Of a stretch of DNA of 40,853 nt, positions 1 to 6,808 are shown piece by piece. The position numbers were made by a program, and so were the translations under genes. How positions within the stretch are numbered: position 1 is the stretch's first letter; every line of letters starts with the position of its first letter. The notes under the pieces are model-generated. The model had not been told where the DNA came from and did no database searches. It saw nothing but the letters and a program-made list of their open reading frames with translations. The DNA is from an uncultured Prevotellaceae bacterium (GTDB lineage Bacteria > Bacteroidota > Bacteroidia > Bacteroidales > Bacteroidaceae): contig CAMVPA010000031.1 in NCBI GenBank assembly GCA_947169245.1, positions 1 to 40,853 of the forward strand, read 5' to 3'.

Positions 1-112
1 GTAGGATAACAGGTGGTCGCTGTGAAGCTCCCATTTAAACTTTCAAATTTTTAGCCCTTGCGGCTGAAAATTTCTTTTAGAGAAAAGGATTTTTAGTTAA
101 ACATAGGCTTGT

Positions 113-150
113 TCCGCTGCCGCTCGTGAGAGTTGCAGCGGACTTTTTTT
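113..150 (+). terminator. Rho-independent terminator at left edge
   Basis: An 8-base-pair stem (TCCGCTGC at 113-120 with GCAGCGGA at 135-142) is followed by C and a run of seven T. It would end a rightward transcript entering from the left of the window. One open frame crosses the left edge and stops with TAA at 36-38 (last residues GGRCEAPI), which could be the tail of that gene, but ten or so residues are too few to identify it. The stretch 40-110 between that stop and the hairpin holds no recognisable gene. Confidence 0.7.
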
Positions 151-171
151 CGGGGCGTGCGTGCGTGCATC

Positions 172-219
172 CCCCGCCGACGGTCGGGCTTCGCATGCGC
201 TCCCCGCCGACGGTCGGGG
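172..219. repeat. Two direct copies of a GC-rich hairpin motif
   Basis: The motif CCCCGCCGACGGTCGGG occurs at 172-188 and again at 202-218, 30 bases apart. Each copy can fold through CCCCG/CGGGG arms. No gene lies here. The pair sits just beyond the terminator of the small leftward unit at 227-328. Its function is unknown. Confidence 0.6.
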
Positions 220-226
220 CACACAC

Positions 227-290
227 AAAAAAAGGTTGCACGATTCTCCCGAACAGCGCAACATTTCTAAAACAATCTATTAACCTTTTG
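227..290 (-). ncRNA. Candidate ~65-nt small RNA with its own promoter and terminator
   Basis: A consensus leftward promoter (325-328 and 297-304) predicts a start near 290. Only about 30 bases downstream is a hairpin (235-262) with a 7-bp outer stem (GTTGC/GCAAC, a G-U pair and one more pair), an inner stem TTC/GAA and a GGGA loop. On the minus strand it is followed by C and a run of seven T (plus 227-233). No open reading frame fits in the interval. The unit therefore looks like a self-contained small RNA, but it could also be an attenuated leader whose gene was lost. This is an inference from promoter and terminator signals only. Confidence 0.4.
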
Positions 291-296
291 ACGGTG

Positions 297-328
297 CAAA
301 GTTACGTCATATTATTGTGCCGCCCAAA
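297..328 (-). promoter_or_regulatory. Consensus Bacteroidetes promoter, leftward
   Basis: On the minus strand TTTG (plus 325-328), a 20-base spacer and TAACTTTG (plus 297-304) match the Bacteroides sigma consensus TTTG-N19-21-TAnnTTTG. It points away from the fasciclin operon and into a gene-free stretch. Confidence 0.6.
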
Positions 329-362
329 AGAAATAGCCGAACACTAATTTTTAATCGACAAA

Positions 363-410
363 AGCCCCCATTTGTTGCTGACAAAAGGTTTGTTGACTGA
401 CAGGGGGGCT
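363..410 (-). terminator. Probable terminator of the fasciclin operon
   Basis: AGCCCCC (363-369) pairs with GGGGGCT (404-410), followed on the minus strand by TTTT. The stop codon of the split-off tail of the fasciclin-like gene (409-411) lies at the base of the hairpin. The T run is short, so termination may be partial. Confidence 0.5.
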
Positions 411-846
411 ACTCGTCTGGCCTTATCGGGATAAGCCGCATCTCAGCTATTCGCATGATACGGTTGAACAGGTTACGACGCCGTTCAAGATTAGTGACAT
501 TCGTCTCAATCTTCAAGTCAAGCCATGGAGCAGTGGTGCAGAAATCATCAATGACGAGCGTTGAGGCCTCCGTCACAGGCACCTCATGTTTTGTAACGAG
601 AGTCTTCTTGGCTTTCACATCAGCGACGTCCACCTTCGTCGATAGGAAGAACACCTCTGTTGAGTCCGTCTTCTCCGTCACGGTCTCTGGCGCGAAGTTC
701 ACAAGCAGTTTGTAGCGTATGCCAGGCATCACCTCGCTGCCACGATAGACAGCGCGGATATTCAAGGTTGACTTAATAGGCGAAAAAACGGATGTATTTC
801 CCACCAGCCACATTCCATGAGTCGTCGACGTTAGCCACGCTGTCAA
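409..846 (-). pseudogene. Out-of-frame C-terminal part of the fasciclin-like protein
   Basis: This frame overlaps the end of the larger upstream gene (773-2791) and carries about 124 codons of sensible protein after residue 21, beginning SPIKSTLNIRAVYRG. The first 21 residues (MTAWLTST...) are antiparallel noise from the overlap. Removing one base from the run of six A at 783-788 (plus strand) joins the frames as GKYIRF-SPIKSTLNI, giving a protein of about 793 residues. The tail is rich in beta-strand-like and polar segments and ends just before the terminator, as expected for the natural 3' end of the gene. The simplest reading is a single-base indel in a homopolymer, either a real mutation, a phase-variable tract or an assembly error. 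If not joined, the tail has no convincing start of its own. Confidence 0.7.
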
Positions 847-2791
847 TCTTCAAGGGAGGCTCATTAGGATCGGTAGTATCCAACGCATATCTTGCTTCTG
901 CCAGTCCGCCGAAGGCGTCGATGACCACCTCGTGCTTTGCCATCCAGTCGTAGAACTCGTCAGGGATGTAGTTCAGCCGATAGCCTGTGCCGTCCTCGAA
1001 GGTCTCAGTTGTAATGTACGGCGTCAGGTCGATGGCTTCGCCCTCTGGTGTCTTCCGCCACTTATCCCACAGCGCCTCCATCTCCTTCCATTTAGGCGCT
1101 GTCACGCTGTCAGGGAAGTGTGCAGCAAAGGCGGCTACGGCGTCCTCAGTGCCTTGCGGATAGGGAAAGTAAGCAGCATCGCCCATCACGTTTAGTACGC
1201 GGAAGCTCCCTTCGGGGGCATAGAAATAATTGGTCTTCACCTGTCCGCCCTCTTCTACCTGTACCTCAGCAAAGGTACGATAGTAGTAGGTGTTGCCAGG
1301 CTGCAAGGTGGCGTCTACTCGATTGCGTTCGCCATATAAAGCGTCTAATTCAAATCCCTTTCCGTTGTTCTCACCCGTGATAAATCTCTCATAAATGTTC
1401 TTACCGATAATCATGAAGTGAAGATGGTCGGCGTCTATCTTCATCCCTCCCCAGGTATGAATTCTTTTCGGGTATATTTCTTTGTAATACTTCATCGAGT
1501 CACAGTGTTCTACGCTGACGTTGGGCTCTGAGGACAGGCAGACGCCGTGGCGGGCCTGGAAATTCTGGGGCATGTCGTCCTGCCACACGACGGCAACAGC
1601 ATATTGGCCTTTCTGATGCCATGCCTGCGTAACATCCCACGGATGGCTGAAACCGTTCTCGTGGCTGGTGGTGCCACCTTTTAAATACATATCATCACAA
1701 TCGTATAAAGTCCGACCTAAATTAGGACGACGGAGAACCAATCCAGGGTTGTCTATAGTATTGGAGAAATTCTCAATGCCGTCCCAGGCAAATATATGGT
1801 TCTTGACGTCTGGGGCATTCGGGTCAATCGCGTCTGTAAGGTTCTCATAAAAGCCGTACCTGTCGTAGACATTCAAGATGTCGGGCGACAGCGTCTTGGC
1901 ATCGATACGCCACCGTTCGCCGCCCAGCACGTCGTCGCGCGTCTGTTGGTCGTAGGTCAGCATGCGGTCTATATAATAATAGTACCCGTTGAAGGCCTTG
2001 TGCGTAAAGGGATCTTCACTGCCATCGCCATCGGCCACTATCTTGGAGCCTCGAATCTGCTTGCCATACTTGTCGGGGCCGTCCTTCAAGCCTCGACGGT
2101 TCAGGTAGAGTCCGCTCTCGTCGCCAGCGTCAGGGTACGAGCACTTCATGGCAGCGCCGGGCATCAGCGTCGCATACCACGCAGCAATGTCGGCCAGATT
2201 GCTGTCGAAGCAGAACATAAGCTTATAGTTGTCGCAAGCCGTCAAGTAATAATAGGTACTACCATGACGCAGAATGTGATAGGCCACAAAGCGGTTCAGC
2301 GAGTTGCGGCGGTCTGTGGGGTCGCTGACACCAGCATCCTCAGGATAGACAGCGTCGTAGACTCGCTTGGCGTAGGCCTTCAGGTCGCTGAGGCTGTTGA
2401 TGCTCTGAGCCGATAGCACGTCGTCGGTCTCGGCAAACACGGTGAACATGCGGAAACGCTGGGTGTTGTACCACGCCACCTCATACCACGAATACGATGG
2501 GTAGCGATACTTCCCTGTGTAAGGACACGTGTAGTCTATCAGATACGCCTGCAGCGTGTCGGCCAGTCCTGTCTCCTGCAGCGCCTGACTGAAGAGCTGC
2601 GTCTTGGGGTCGGCAGCCAGACGGCCGGCCAGTAGCGTCGTCTCGAACTGGTCGTCAACCGCGTAGGTGATTTTCTCCACATCGCTGACAACAACGGGTA
2701 TCTTGTCGTCCACCACGACATAGCGCTGGGCGTGAGCAAAGCCAACACCCAATAGCCAACACCAAAAACCCATCAATACAGTCTTCTTCAT
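773..2791 (-). CDS. Fasciclin-domain-like secreted protein, frameshifted near its end
   Basis: A signal peptide (MKKTVLMGFWCWLLGVGFAHAQ) leads a 672-residue product. Residues ~40-170 resemble a fasciclin (FAS1) domain: FSQALQETGLADTL, then MFTVFAETDDVLSAQ, then LNRFVAYHILRHG, which is the usual order of FAS1 motifs. The rest is a large beta-rich region with many Tyr and Trp residues and no domain I can name. FAS1 proteins of Bacteroidetes are usually surface or periplasmic and adhesive in other lineages; the role here is unknown. The reading frame ends at TAA only because of the homopolymer at 783-788; the natural C-terminus appears to continue in another frame to 409. Its start codon overlaps the stop of the small upstream gene as ATGA, so translation is probably coupled. 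Confidence 0.75.
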   Translation of the reverse strand: MKKTVLMGFWCWLLGVGFAHAQRYVVVDDKIPVVVSDVEKITYAVDDQFETTLLAGRLAADPKTQLFSQALQETGLADTLQAYLIDYTCPYTGKYRYPSYSWYEVAWYNTQRFRMFTVFAETDDVLSAQSINSLSDLKAYAKRVYDAVYPEDAGVSDPTDRRNSLNRFVAYHILRHGSTYYYLTACDNYKLMFCFDSNLADIAAWYATLMPGAAMKCSYPDAGDESGLYLNRRGLKDGPDKYGKQIRGSKIVADGDGSEDPFTHKAFNGYYYYIDRMLTYDQQTRDDVLGGERWRIDAKTLSPDILNVYDRYGFYENLTDAIDPNAPDVKNHIFAWDGIENFSNTIDNPGLVLRRPNLGRTLYDCDDMYLKGGTTSHENGFSHPWDVTQAWHQKGQYAVAVVWQDDMPQNFQARHGVCLSSEPNVSVEHCDSMKYYKEIYPKRIHTWGGMKIDADHLHFMIIGKNIYERFITGENNGKGFELDALYGERNRVDATLQPGNTYYYRTFAEVQVEEGGQVKTNYFYAPEGSFRVLNVMGDAAYFPYPQGTEDAVAAFAAHFPDSVTAPKWKEMEALWDKWRKTPEGEAIDLTPYITTETFEDGTGYRLNYIPDEFYDWMAKHEVVIDAFGGLAEARYALDTTDPNEPPLKIDSVANVDDSWNVAGGKYIRFFAY

Positions 2792-2988
2792 GGCTTCAAC
2801 AGTTTAAATGAAAAACGCTTGTTCACACTCACGATGTAGCAGCCACGCGGCAGCCCCGAAAGGTCTACCGTAGCCTCGCTGCCGTCCTTTAGGTTGACCG
2901 TCAGTACACTTCGTTCACCAGCCGTCTGTGCTTTCATGCTGATAGCAGCCATCATGAGGACTGCGACCATCAATAGGATTTTCTTCAT
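2788..2988 (-). CDS. 66-residue exported protein with a sorting-domain-like tail
   Basis: The start is taken at the MKKILLMVAV methionine because it begins a clean signal peptide ending SMKAQ and follows a promoter (3027-3034) and an AAGGAG-like site; an upstream ATG at 3048 precedes the promoter. The mature part is only ~45 residues. Its end, VDLSGLPRGCYIVSVNKRFSFKLLKP (shown in part: DLSGLPRGCYIVSVN), resembles the last strand pair of type A C-terminal sorting domains of the type IX secretion system (GxYIVxV...KLL). It overlaps the fasciclin-like gene by four bases (ATGA). It may be a relic of a larger T9SS cargo, or a genuine mini-protein. The sorting-domain likeness is by eye and uncertain. 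Confidence 0.6.
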   Translation of the reverse strand: MKKILLMVAVLMMAAISMKAQTAGERSVLTVNLKDGSEATVDLSGLPRGCYIVSVNKRFSFKLLKP

Positions 2989-3026
2989 AGTGCTTGTCTC
3001 TTTCTCCTTTGTTACAAATTCTGCTG

Positions 3027-3034
3027 CAAAGATA
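3027..3034 (-). promoter_or_regulatory. -7 element of the fasciclin operon promoter
   Basis: The minus strand reads TATCTTTG, matching TAnnTTTG, about 39 bases before the start codon of the small exported protein. No good TTTG element is seen at the expected distance upstream. The remainder of 3035-3252 holds no gene I can support. Confidence 0.5.
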
Positions 3035-3252
3035 CAAAAAGAAGACATAACTTGTATCAGTTGCCTATGGAAAAGTCACTCTTTTGAACAAAAATACAAA
3101 TACCTATAAATCAGACTATTACATACGTTTATAGACAAATGCATCATAGAAAAATGAAGTGGGGTATGGAAAGGGGGATACCAGTGCCCCCAAATCAGGG
3201 CACGAGTTCTGCTATTTTTTGGTTTTGTGTACACCAATGCGCAAAAAGAGAA

Positions 3253-3285
3253 CTGCACATAGTCAGGGAGGTTGACTATGTGCAG
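3253..3285 (-). terminator. Strong hairpin terminator after the anion transporter
   Basis: CTGCACATAGTC (3253-3264) and GACTATGTGCAG (3274-3285) form a perfect 12-bp stem with a 9-base loop. On the minus strand it is followed by TTCTCTTTTT. It lies 30 bases beyond the stop of the transporter gene. Confidence 0.75.
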
Positions 3286-3314
3286 ACTATATGAATCAGG
3301 TGCAGCCTCGGCCG

Positions 3315-4820
3315 TCAGATGAGGTGCAGTATTCCCATAAGGTAGACGAGGCCGAAGCCGAGCACCATGGAGACGATGCCCATGACGACGCCGAGCTTGG
3401 CCATGTCCTTCTGCTGTACGTAGCCGGTGGCGAAGGCCAGGGCGTTGGGCGGCGTGGAGATGGGCAGTATCATGGCGCTGGAGGCGGCTATGGCCACGCC
3501 GATGAGGACGGTGGGCGTGCCGCCGATGGGCGCCAGCTTGTCGCCCATGGCGCCGCAGACGATGGCCAGGATGGGCATCAGGAGGGCTGCAGTGGCCGAG
3601 TTGGAGATGAAGTTGGACAGCAGGTAGCAGATGGCGCCGCCGAGCAGCAGGATAAGCAGCGGCGAGAAGTGGCCGAAGGGGATGCTGGCCACGGCGTTCT
3701 CGGCCAGCCCCGACTTGTTGAGGCCGTAGCCCAGGGCGAAGCCGCCGGCTACCATCCAGATAACTGACCAGTTGATTTGCTCGAGGTCGCGCTTGTTGAT
3801 GACGCCTGTCAGGGCGAACACCATGAAGGGTATCATGGCGACGGTGTAGGAGTTGATGCCGGTCACGCTGTCGAGCAGCCACAGGGCTACGGTGACGAAG
3901 AAGGTGACGATGACGACGTTGGCGTGGAAGCCTTTCTTCATGCCGCCCTCAATCTTCAGTTCGATGCGCTTCTGGGTGAAGGGGAAGGTCTTCAGCAGGA
4001 TGCGCCAGCTGATGAACAGCAGGACGACGACCAGGGGGAACATGAACATCATCCACTGTCCGAAACCGAGGCCGAGGTTCAGGCCCTCGGGGTCGTTCAG
4101 ATATTTCAGGGCGATGGTGTTGGGAGGGGTGCCGATGGGGGTGCCCATGCCGCCGAGGTTGGCAGCTACGGGGATTGACATAGCCAGCGCTATGCGGCCT
4201 TTGCCCTCGGGCGGCAACTGACGGAACACGGGGGTGAGGAACGTCAGCATCATAGCGGCTGTGGCCGTGTTAGAGACGAACATCGAGAAGAGGCCCGTGA
4301 TGAGCAGGAAGCCGAGCAGCACCATCTCGCTCCTGGTGCCGAAGGGGGCGAGCAGTACCTTGGCCAACTGGGCGTCGAGACCTGTCTTTGTGGCAGCAAT
4401 GGCCAGCACGAAGCCACCGATGAACAGCATGATGACGGGGTCGGCAAAGGTGGCCATAACGCCCTTATAGCTGAGCAGCGTGCCCACTTCTTCCTCGTTG
4501 ACCATCGGCAGTATGCCACTGTCGGTACAGAAGAGCAGCATGAGCACGATAATGGCTACCGACGTGGCCCACGACGACACGATTTCGAGAATCCACATCA
4601 GTGTGGCGAAGGCGAAGATGGCGATGATGCGCTGCTGGATGACCGTCAGGTTCTGAATGCCATACCACTCGGATGGCATGTTCCACAGCAACAGTGTGAC
4701 AAAGACGACGAGCAGTATTTTCAGTGCTCGTTTGGTACCGTCGGCGGGATGATATTTCCGCTCGTGACGCATCTTGTGATAGGTCTCAACAAGATTGAAT
4801 CCTTCGTAAATATGAAACAT
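3315..4820 (-). CDS. DASS/SLC13-family sodium:anion (dicarboxylate) symporter
   Basis: A 501-residue multi-pass inner-membrane protein with the hallmarks of the divalent anion:sodium symporter family (VcINDY-like). The two inverted repeats each carry an SNT/SNS motif (SNTATA at ~183, SNSATA at ~406) and a proline-rich loop (GTPPN at ~230, STPPNALAFATG at ~455), which bind sodium and the anion. The usual ~11 membrane helices can be followed from residue ~30 on. Likely substrates are C4 dicarboxylates such as succinate, or sulfate; the sequence does not decide. It forms a single-gene unit with its own promoter (4872-4879) and terminator (3253-3285), and an octamer repeat lies in its leader. Confidence 0.88.
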   Translation of the reverse strand: MFHIYEGFNLVETYHKMRHERKYHPADGTKRALKILLVVFVTLLLWNMPSEWYGIQNLTVIQQRIIAIFAFATLMWILEIVSSWATSVAIIVLMLLFCTDSGILPMVNEEEVGTLLSYKGVMATFADPVIMLFIGGFVLAIAATKTGLDAQLAKVLLAPFGTRSEMVLLGFLLITGLFSMFVSNTATAAMMLTFLTPVFRQLPPEGKGRIALAMSIPVAANLGGMGTPIGTPPNTIALKYLNDPEGLNLGLGFGQWMMFMFPLVVVLLFISWRILLKTFPFTQKRIELKIEGGMKKGFHANVVIVTFFVTVALWLLDSVTGINSYTVAMIPFMVFALTGVINKRDLEQINWSVIWMVAGGFALGYGLNKSGLAENAVASIPFGHFSPLLILLLGGAICYLLSNFISNSATAALLMPILAIVCGAMGDKLAPIGGTPTVLIGVAIAASSAMILPISTPPNALAFATGYVQQKDMAKLGVVMGIVSMVLGFGLVYLMGILHLI

Positions 4821-4828
4821 GTGTTAAT

Positions 4829-4856
4829 TTGACTATTTAACTATTTGACTATTTAC
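4829..4856. repeat. Octamer repeat in the transporter leader
   Basis: The units TTTGACTA, TTTAACTA and TTTGACTA follow each other in tandem just upstream of the transporter start codon, within the predicted 5' untranslated region. Change in copy number would alter leader length only. Confidence 0.6.
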
Positions 4857-4871
4857 AGTTTTTTGCGGGTG

Positions 4872-4879
4872 CAAAGGTA
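4872..4879 (-). promoter_or_regulatory. -7 element of the transporter promoter
   Basis: The minus strand reads TACCTTTG about 52 bases before the start codon at 4820. In place of a TTTG -33 element it is preceded by five purine/pyrimidine heptamers (plus 4886-4920). Confidence 0.65.
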
Positions 4880-4885
4880 CGAAAA

Positions 4886-4920
4886 AGAGGTGAGAGGCGA
4901 GAGGTGAGAAGCAAGAAATT
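4886..4920. repeat. Heptamer repeat upstream of the transporter promoter
   Basis: Five consecutive 7-base units on the plus strand: AGAGGTG, AGAGGCG, AGAGGTG, AGAAGCA, AGAAATT. On the minus strand this is a pyrimidine-rich tract ending six bases before the -7 element. Similar tracts occur at 18588-18615 and 24333-24360. Confidence 0.7.
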
Positions 4921-4946
4921 GTTGCACCTATGTCTCATAAATATAC

Positions 4947-4979
4947 AAAAACGTCCCCATGGCCGTAGCCGCAGGGACG
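4947..4979 (-). terminator. Terminator of the sigma-factor operon
   Basis: CGTCCC (4952-4957) pairs with GGGACG (4974-4979), with GGC/GCC pairing possible inside. On the minus strand five T follow directly (plus 4947-4951). It lies 27 bases after the stop of the beta-barrel protein gene. Confidence 0.65.
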
Positions 4980-5005
4980 ATTGTAATATGGAGTTTACAA
5001 TTCTG

Positions 5006-6196
5006 CTACTTGTTGCCTACGTTCAGCTGCACTCCCAACTGGAGGCTCAGGTTGGTAGGTTTGTCCTTGAAATAGTTGCTCACGGCGCTGTGGTTGTCGA
5101 GGTAGTGATTGACGCTGGGCTCGACAAACAGACCGACGTGGGGCATCAGTCGGTAAGCCAACCCCAGCCCGCCACTGAGCGACCACTGTGGGCGGTCGCG
5201 GTCGATGTCGGCCTGCAAGCCATTGACACTCATGCTGGCTCTCACATTCCAGTCGAGCTGGCCACCAGCCGAAGCATAGACGCTGAGTCGGCCAAGCTGC
5301 AACAGGCGGTACTGGAGCTCCAGCGGCACACCCACATACTGTAGCTGTTGCTGCTGCTCGACCTCGTTGCCCTTCATCAGCTTCGAGAATGTCGACTTGA
5401 GACGCGTGTAGACGACGCCGCTGCTCAGCGACAGGCGCTCGGTGAGCGGATAGCGCAGCTGGAGGCCTACGGTGAAGGGCCGCTCGTGGTGCTCGCGCTC
5501 CTCGAAGTTGGCAAGCCAGATGGGCGCGTCGCTTCTGGAGCCGTTCATGCTGCTCAATGCCATGTATTTCTGAGCCATTTGGCCATCCATCTGCACACCG
5601 TTCATATTGTATTGATTCTCAAGACAGTTGCCCGCATAGAGCGAGGCCGTCAGCCGGCGTTTGTCACGCTTCGTTTCCAGAACTGTCGCAAAGGGTTCTT
5701 GAGGACGCGGAACAGACTGTGCCACAGGCTTCTCCGTCGACATCGTGTATGCTGTCTTTGGTTCCTCTGTCTTTGGTTCCTCTGCCTGTAGTTCCTCTGC
5801 CTTTGATTCCTCTTGCGGCTCTTTCACACAACTCACACAAAGGGCCTGACCCTTTGTGTGGTTTTGGGCCACCAGCTGCGGAGCCTCCGCCTTTTTCACA
5901 CAAAGGGTCTGACCTTTTGTGTGGATTCTCGACGTTCCGTCGACTTCCTGTAGACTTTCCGCTTCGCTCTCATCTCTATATGACGCTTTCTCCCAGAGCA
6001 CCAGCGAACCTCCTGCAAGCAGCAAGACCGCAGCAGCTGCTGCCAACCAATGTCGCCACGACAGGGCAGGACGACGCTGCGGGGCGCCGCCGTCGAGACG
6101 AACCTCTATGCCTGCCCATAGGTCGTCGGGAACCGTCGCCTGATGGTCGGCCAGTTTGTCGCTCAGTTGCTTAATCCAATCATCCTGTTTCATCAT
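5006..6196 (-). CDS. Membrane-anchored beta-barrel protein, putative anti-sigma partner
   Basis: The start ATG at 6196 overlaps the stop of the sigma gene as ATGA, giving 396 residues; an earlier start would lie deep inside the sigma gene. Residues 1-50 are a short hydrophilic domain (MMKQDDWIKQLSDKL...VPDDLW) like the cytosolic head of Bacteroidetes anti-sigma-like proteins. Residues ~51-68 form a hydrophobic segment. Residues ~75-150 are Glu/Pro/Lys-rich. Residues ~190-396 alternate in the manner of an OMP_b-brl/PorT-type beta barrel (LRYPLTERLSLSSGVVYTRL, GLGLAYRLMPHVGLFVEPSVN). The stretch around residues 91-121 contains HTKGQTLCV and HTKGQALCV, both encoded by 27-base palindromes that look inserted. 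The combination of inner-membrane helix and barrel suggests a protein that spans the envelope and controls the sigma factor; that is inference. Confidence 0.7.
   Translation of the reverse strand: MMKQDDWIKQLSDKLADHQATVPDDLWAGIEVRLDGGAPQRRPALSWRHWLAAAAAVLLLAGGSLVLWEKASYRDESEAESLQEVDGTSRIHTKGQTLCVKKAEAPQLVAQNHTKGQALCVSCVKEPQEESKAEELQAEEPKTEEPKTAYTMSTEKPVAQSVPRPQEPFATVLETKRDKRRLTASLYAGNCLENQYNMNGVQMDGQMAQKYMALSSMNGSRSDAPIWLANFEEREHHERPFTVGLQLRYPLTERLSLSSGVVYTRLKSTFSKLMKGNEVEQQQQLQYVGVPLELQYRLLQLGRLSVYASAGGQLDWNVRASMSVNGLQADIDRDRPQWSLSGGLGLAYRLMPHVGLFVEPSVNHYLDNHSAVSNYFKDKPTNLSLQLGVQLNVGNK
5834..5860. repeat. In-frame 27-base palindrome, copy 1
   Basis: CACACAAAGGG (5834-5844), five-base loop CCTGA, CCCTTTGTGTG (5850-5860): a perfect 11-bp hairpin inside the beta-barrel protein gene. 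On the coding strand it supplies HTKGQALCV. A near-identical copy lies at 5897-5923. Confidence 0.75.
5897..5923. repeat. In-frame 27-base palindrome, copy 2
   Basis: CACACAAAGGG (5897-5907), loop TCTGA, CCTTTTGTGTG (5913-5923), with one G-T mispair in the stem. It supplies HTKGQTLCV to the same protein. The two copies share 25 of 27 bases. Confidence 0.75.
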
Positions 6197-6804
6197 CGTT
6201 CTTGTTGCTTTAAGTAGTCCTTGACATACTCGGCCAGCTTCCGTTTGGCGCGGTTGTATTGTGAGGCCGACGTCTTCTCTCCGATGCCCAGCCGCCGGGC
6301 TATCTCCTTGTGGCTCAGCTGCTCGAAGACGAAGAGGTTCAGCACCAGTCGGTAGCCGGTGGGCAGCTGGGCTATGAGCCGGGTAAGCACCTCGGGCGGC
6401 ACCGGCCCGACGTCGGGGCTGTCGTCCTCGGCATCGTTGGGCACGTCGCTGACGAAGGTCAGCCGCTGACGGCTCCTCAGGTAGTCGATGGCCTGATTGG
6501 CCACAATCCTGTTGACCCACGCCTTGAGCGAGCCCTCGCCGCGGAGGTTGAAACGGCCGATGGTGGTGAAGACCTTGACGAAGCTGTCCTGCACTACGTC
6601 GTGCACATCGTCCTGGTCGGCAACATAGCGCATGGCGGTGGCCATGGCGTAGCCGGCATAGCGGTCGTAGAGGCTGCGCATGGCCCGCCGGTCTCCGCCC
6701 TTGACGGCGGCCAGCAGCTGTCCTTCGGTCATCTCCGACGTCCCGCCGCCCGTTCCCGCTGACGTGCCTGCCCGTAGCCTTTCCCGTTGCCCTTCAGGTG
6801 TCAT
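6193..6804 (-). CDS. ECF-type RNA polymerase sigma factor
   Basis: The product (203 residues from the ATG at 6804, four bases after the previous stop; ATG at 6732 is also possible) is an extracytoplasmic-function sigma-70 factor. Region 2 is seen in LLAAVKGGDRRAMRSLYDRY, RYVADQDDVHDVVQDSFVKVF and GRFNLRGEGSLKAWVNRI; region 4 in LPTGYRLVLNLFVFEQLSHKEIARRLGIGEKTSASQYNRAKRKL, whose middle is the helix-turn-helix binding the -35-type element. It sits between a lipoprotein gene and the gene for a membrane beta-barrel protein that overlaps it by four bases. The arrangement suggests that envelope signals reach this factor through the downstream protein. Its targets cannot be read from this window. 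Confidence 0.9.
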   Translation of the reverse strand: MTPEGQRERLRAGTSAGTGGGTSEMTEGQLLAAVKGGDRRAMRSLYDRYAGYAMATAMRYVADQDDVHDVVQDSFVKVFTTIGRFNLRGEGSLKAWVNRIVANQAIDYLRSRQRLTFVSDVPNDAEDDSPDVGPVPPEVLTRLIAQLPTGYRLVLNLFVFEQLSHKEIARRLGIGEKTSASQYNRAKRKLAEYVKDYLKQQER

Positions 6805-6808
6805 TACC

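Noticed and set aside
126..347. 73-codon plus-strand open frame at the left edge
   Set aside because: It starts inside the terminator stem and runs through the hairpin repeats and the opposite-strand promoter; composition is unlike a protein.
782..790. Programmed -1 frameshift at the T TTT TTC heptamer of the fasciclin-like gene
   Set aside because: The heptamer fits a -1 slippery site, but the tail lies in the +1 frame, so -1 slippage would reach a quick stop instead.
3076..3882. 268-codon minus-strand frame overlapping the anion transporter
   Set aside because: It is Arg/His/Pro-rich out-of-frame reading of the transporter gene and carries no domain.
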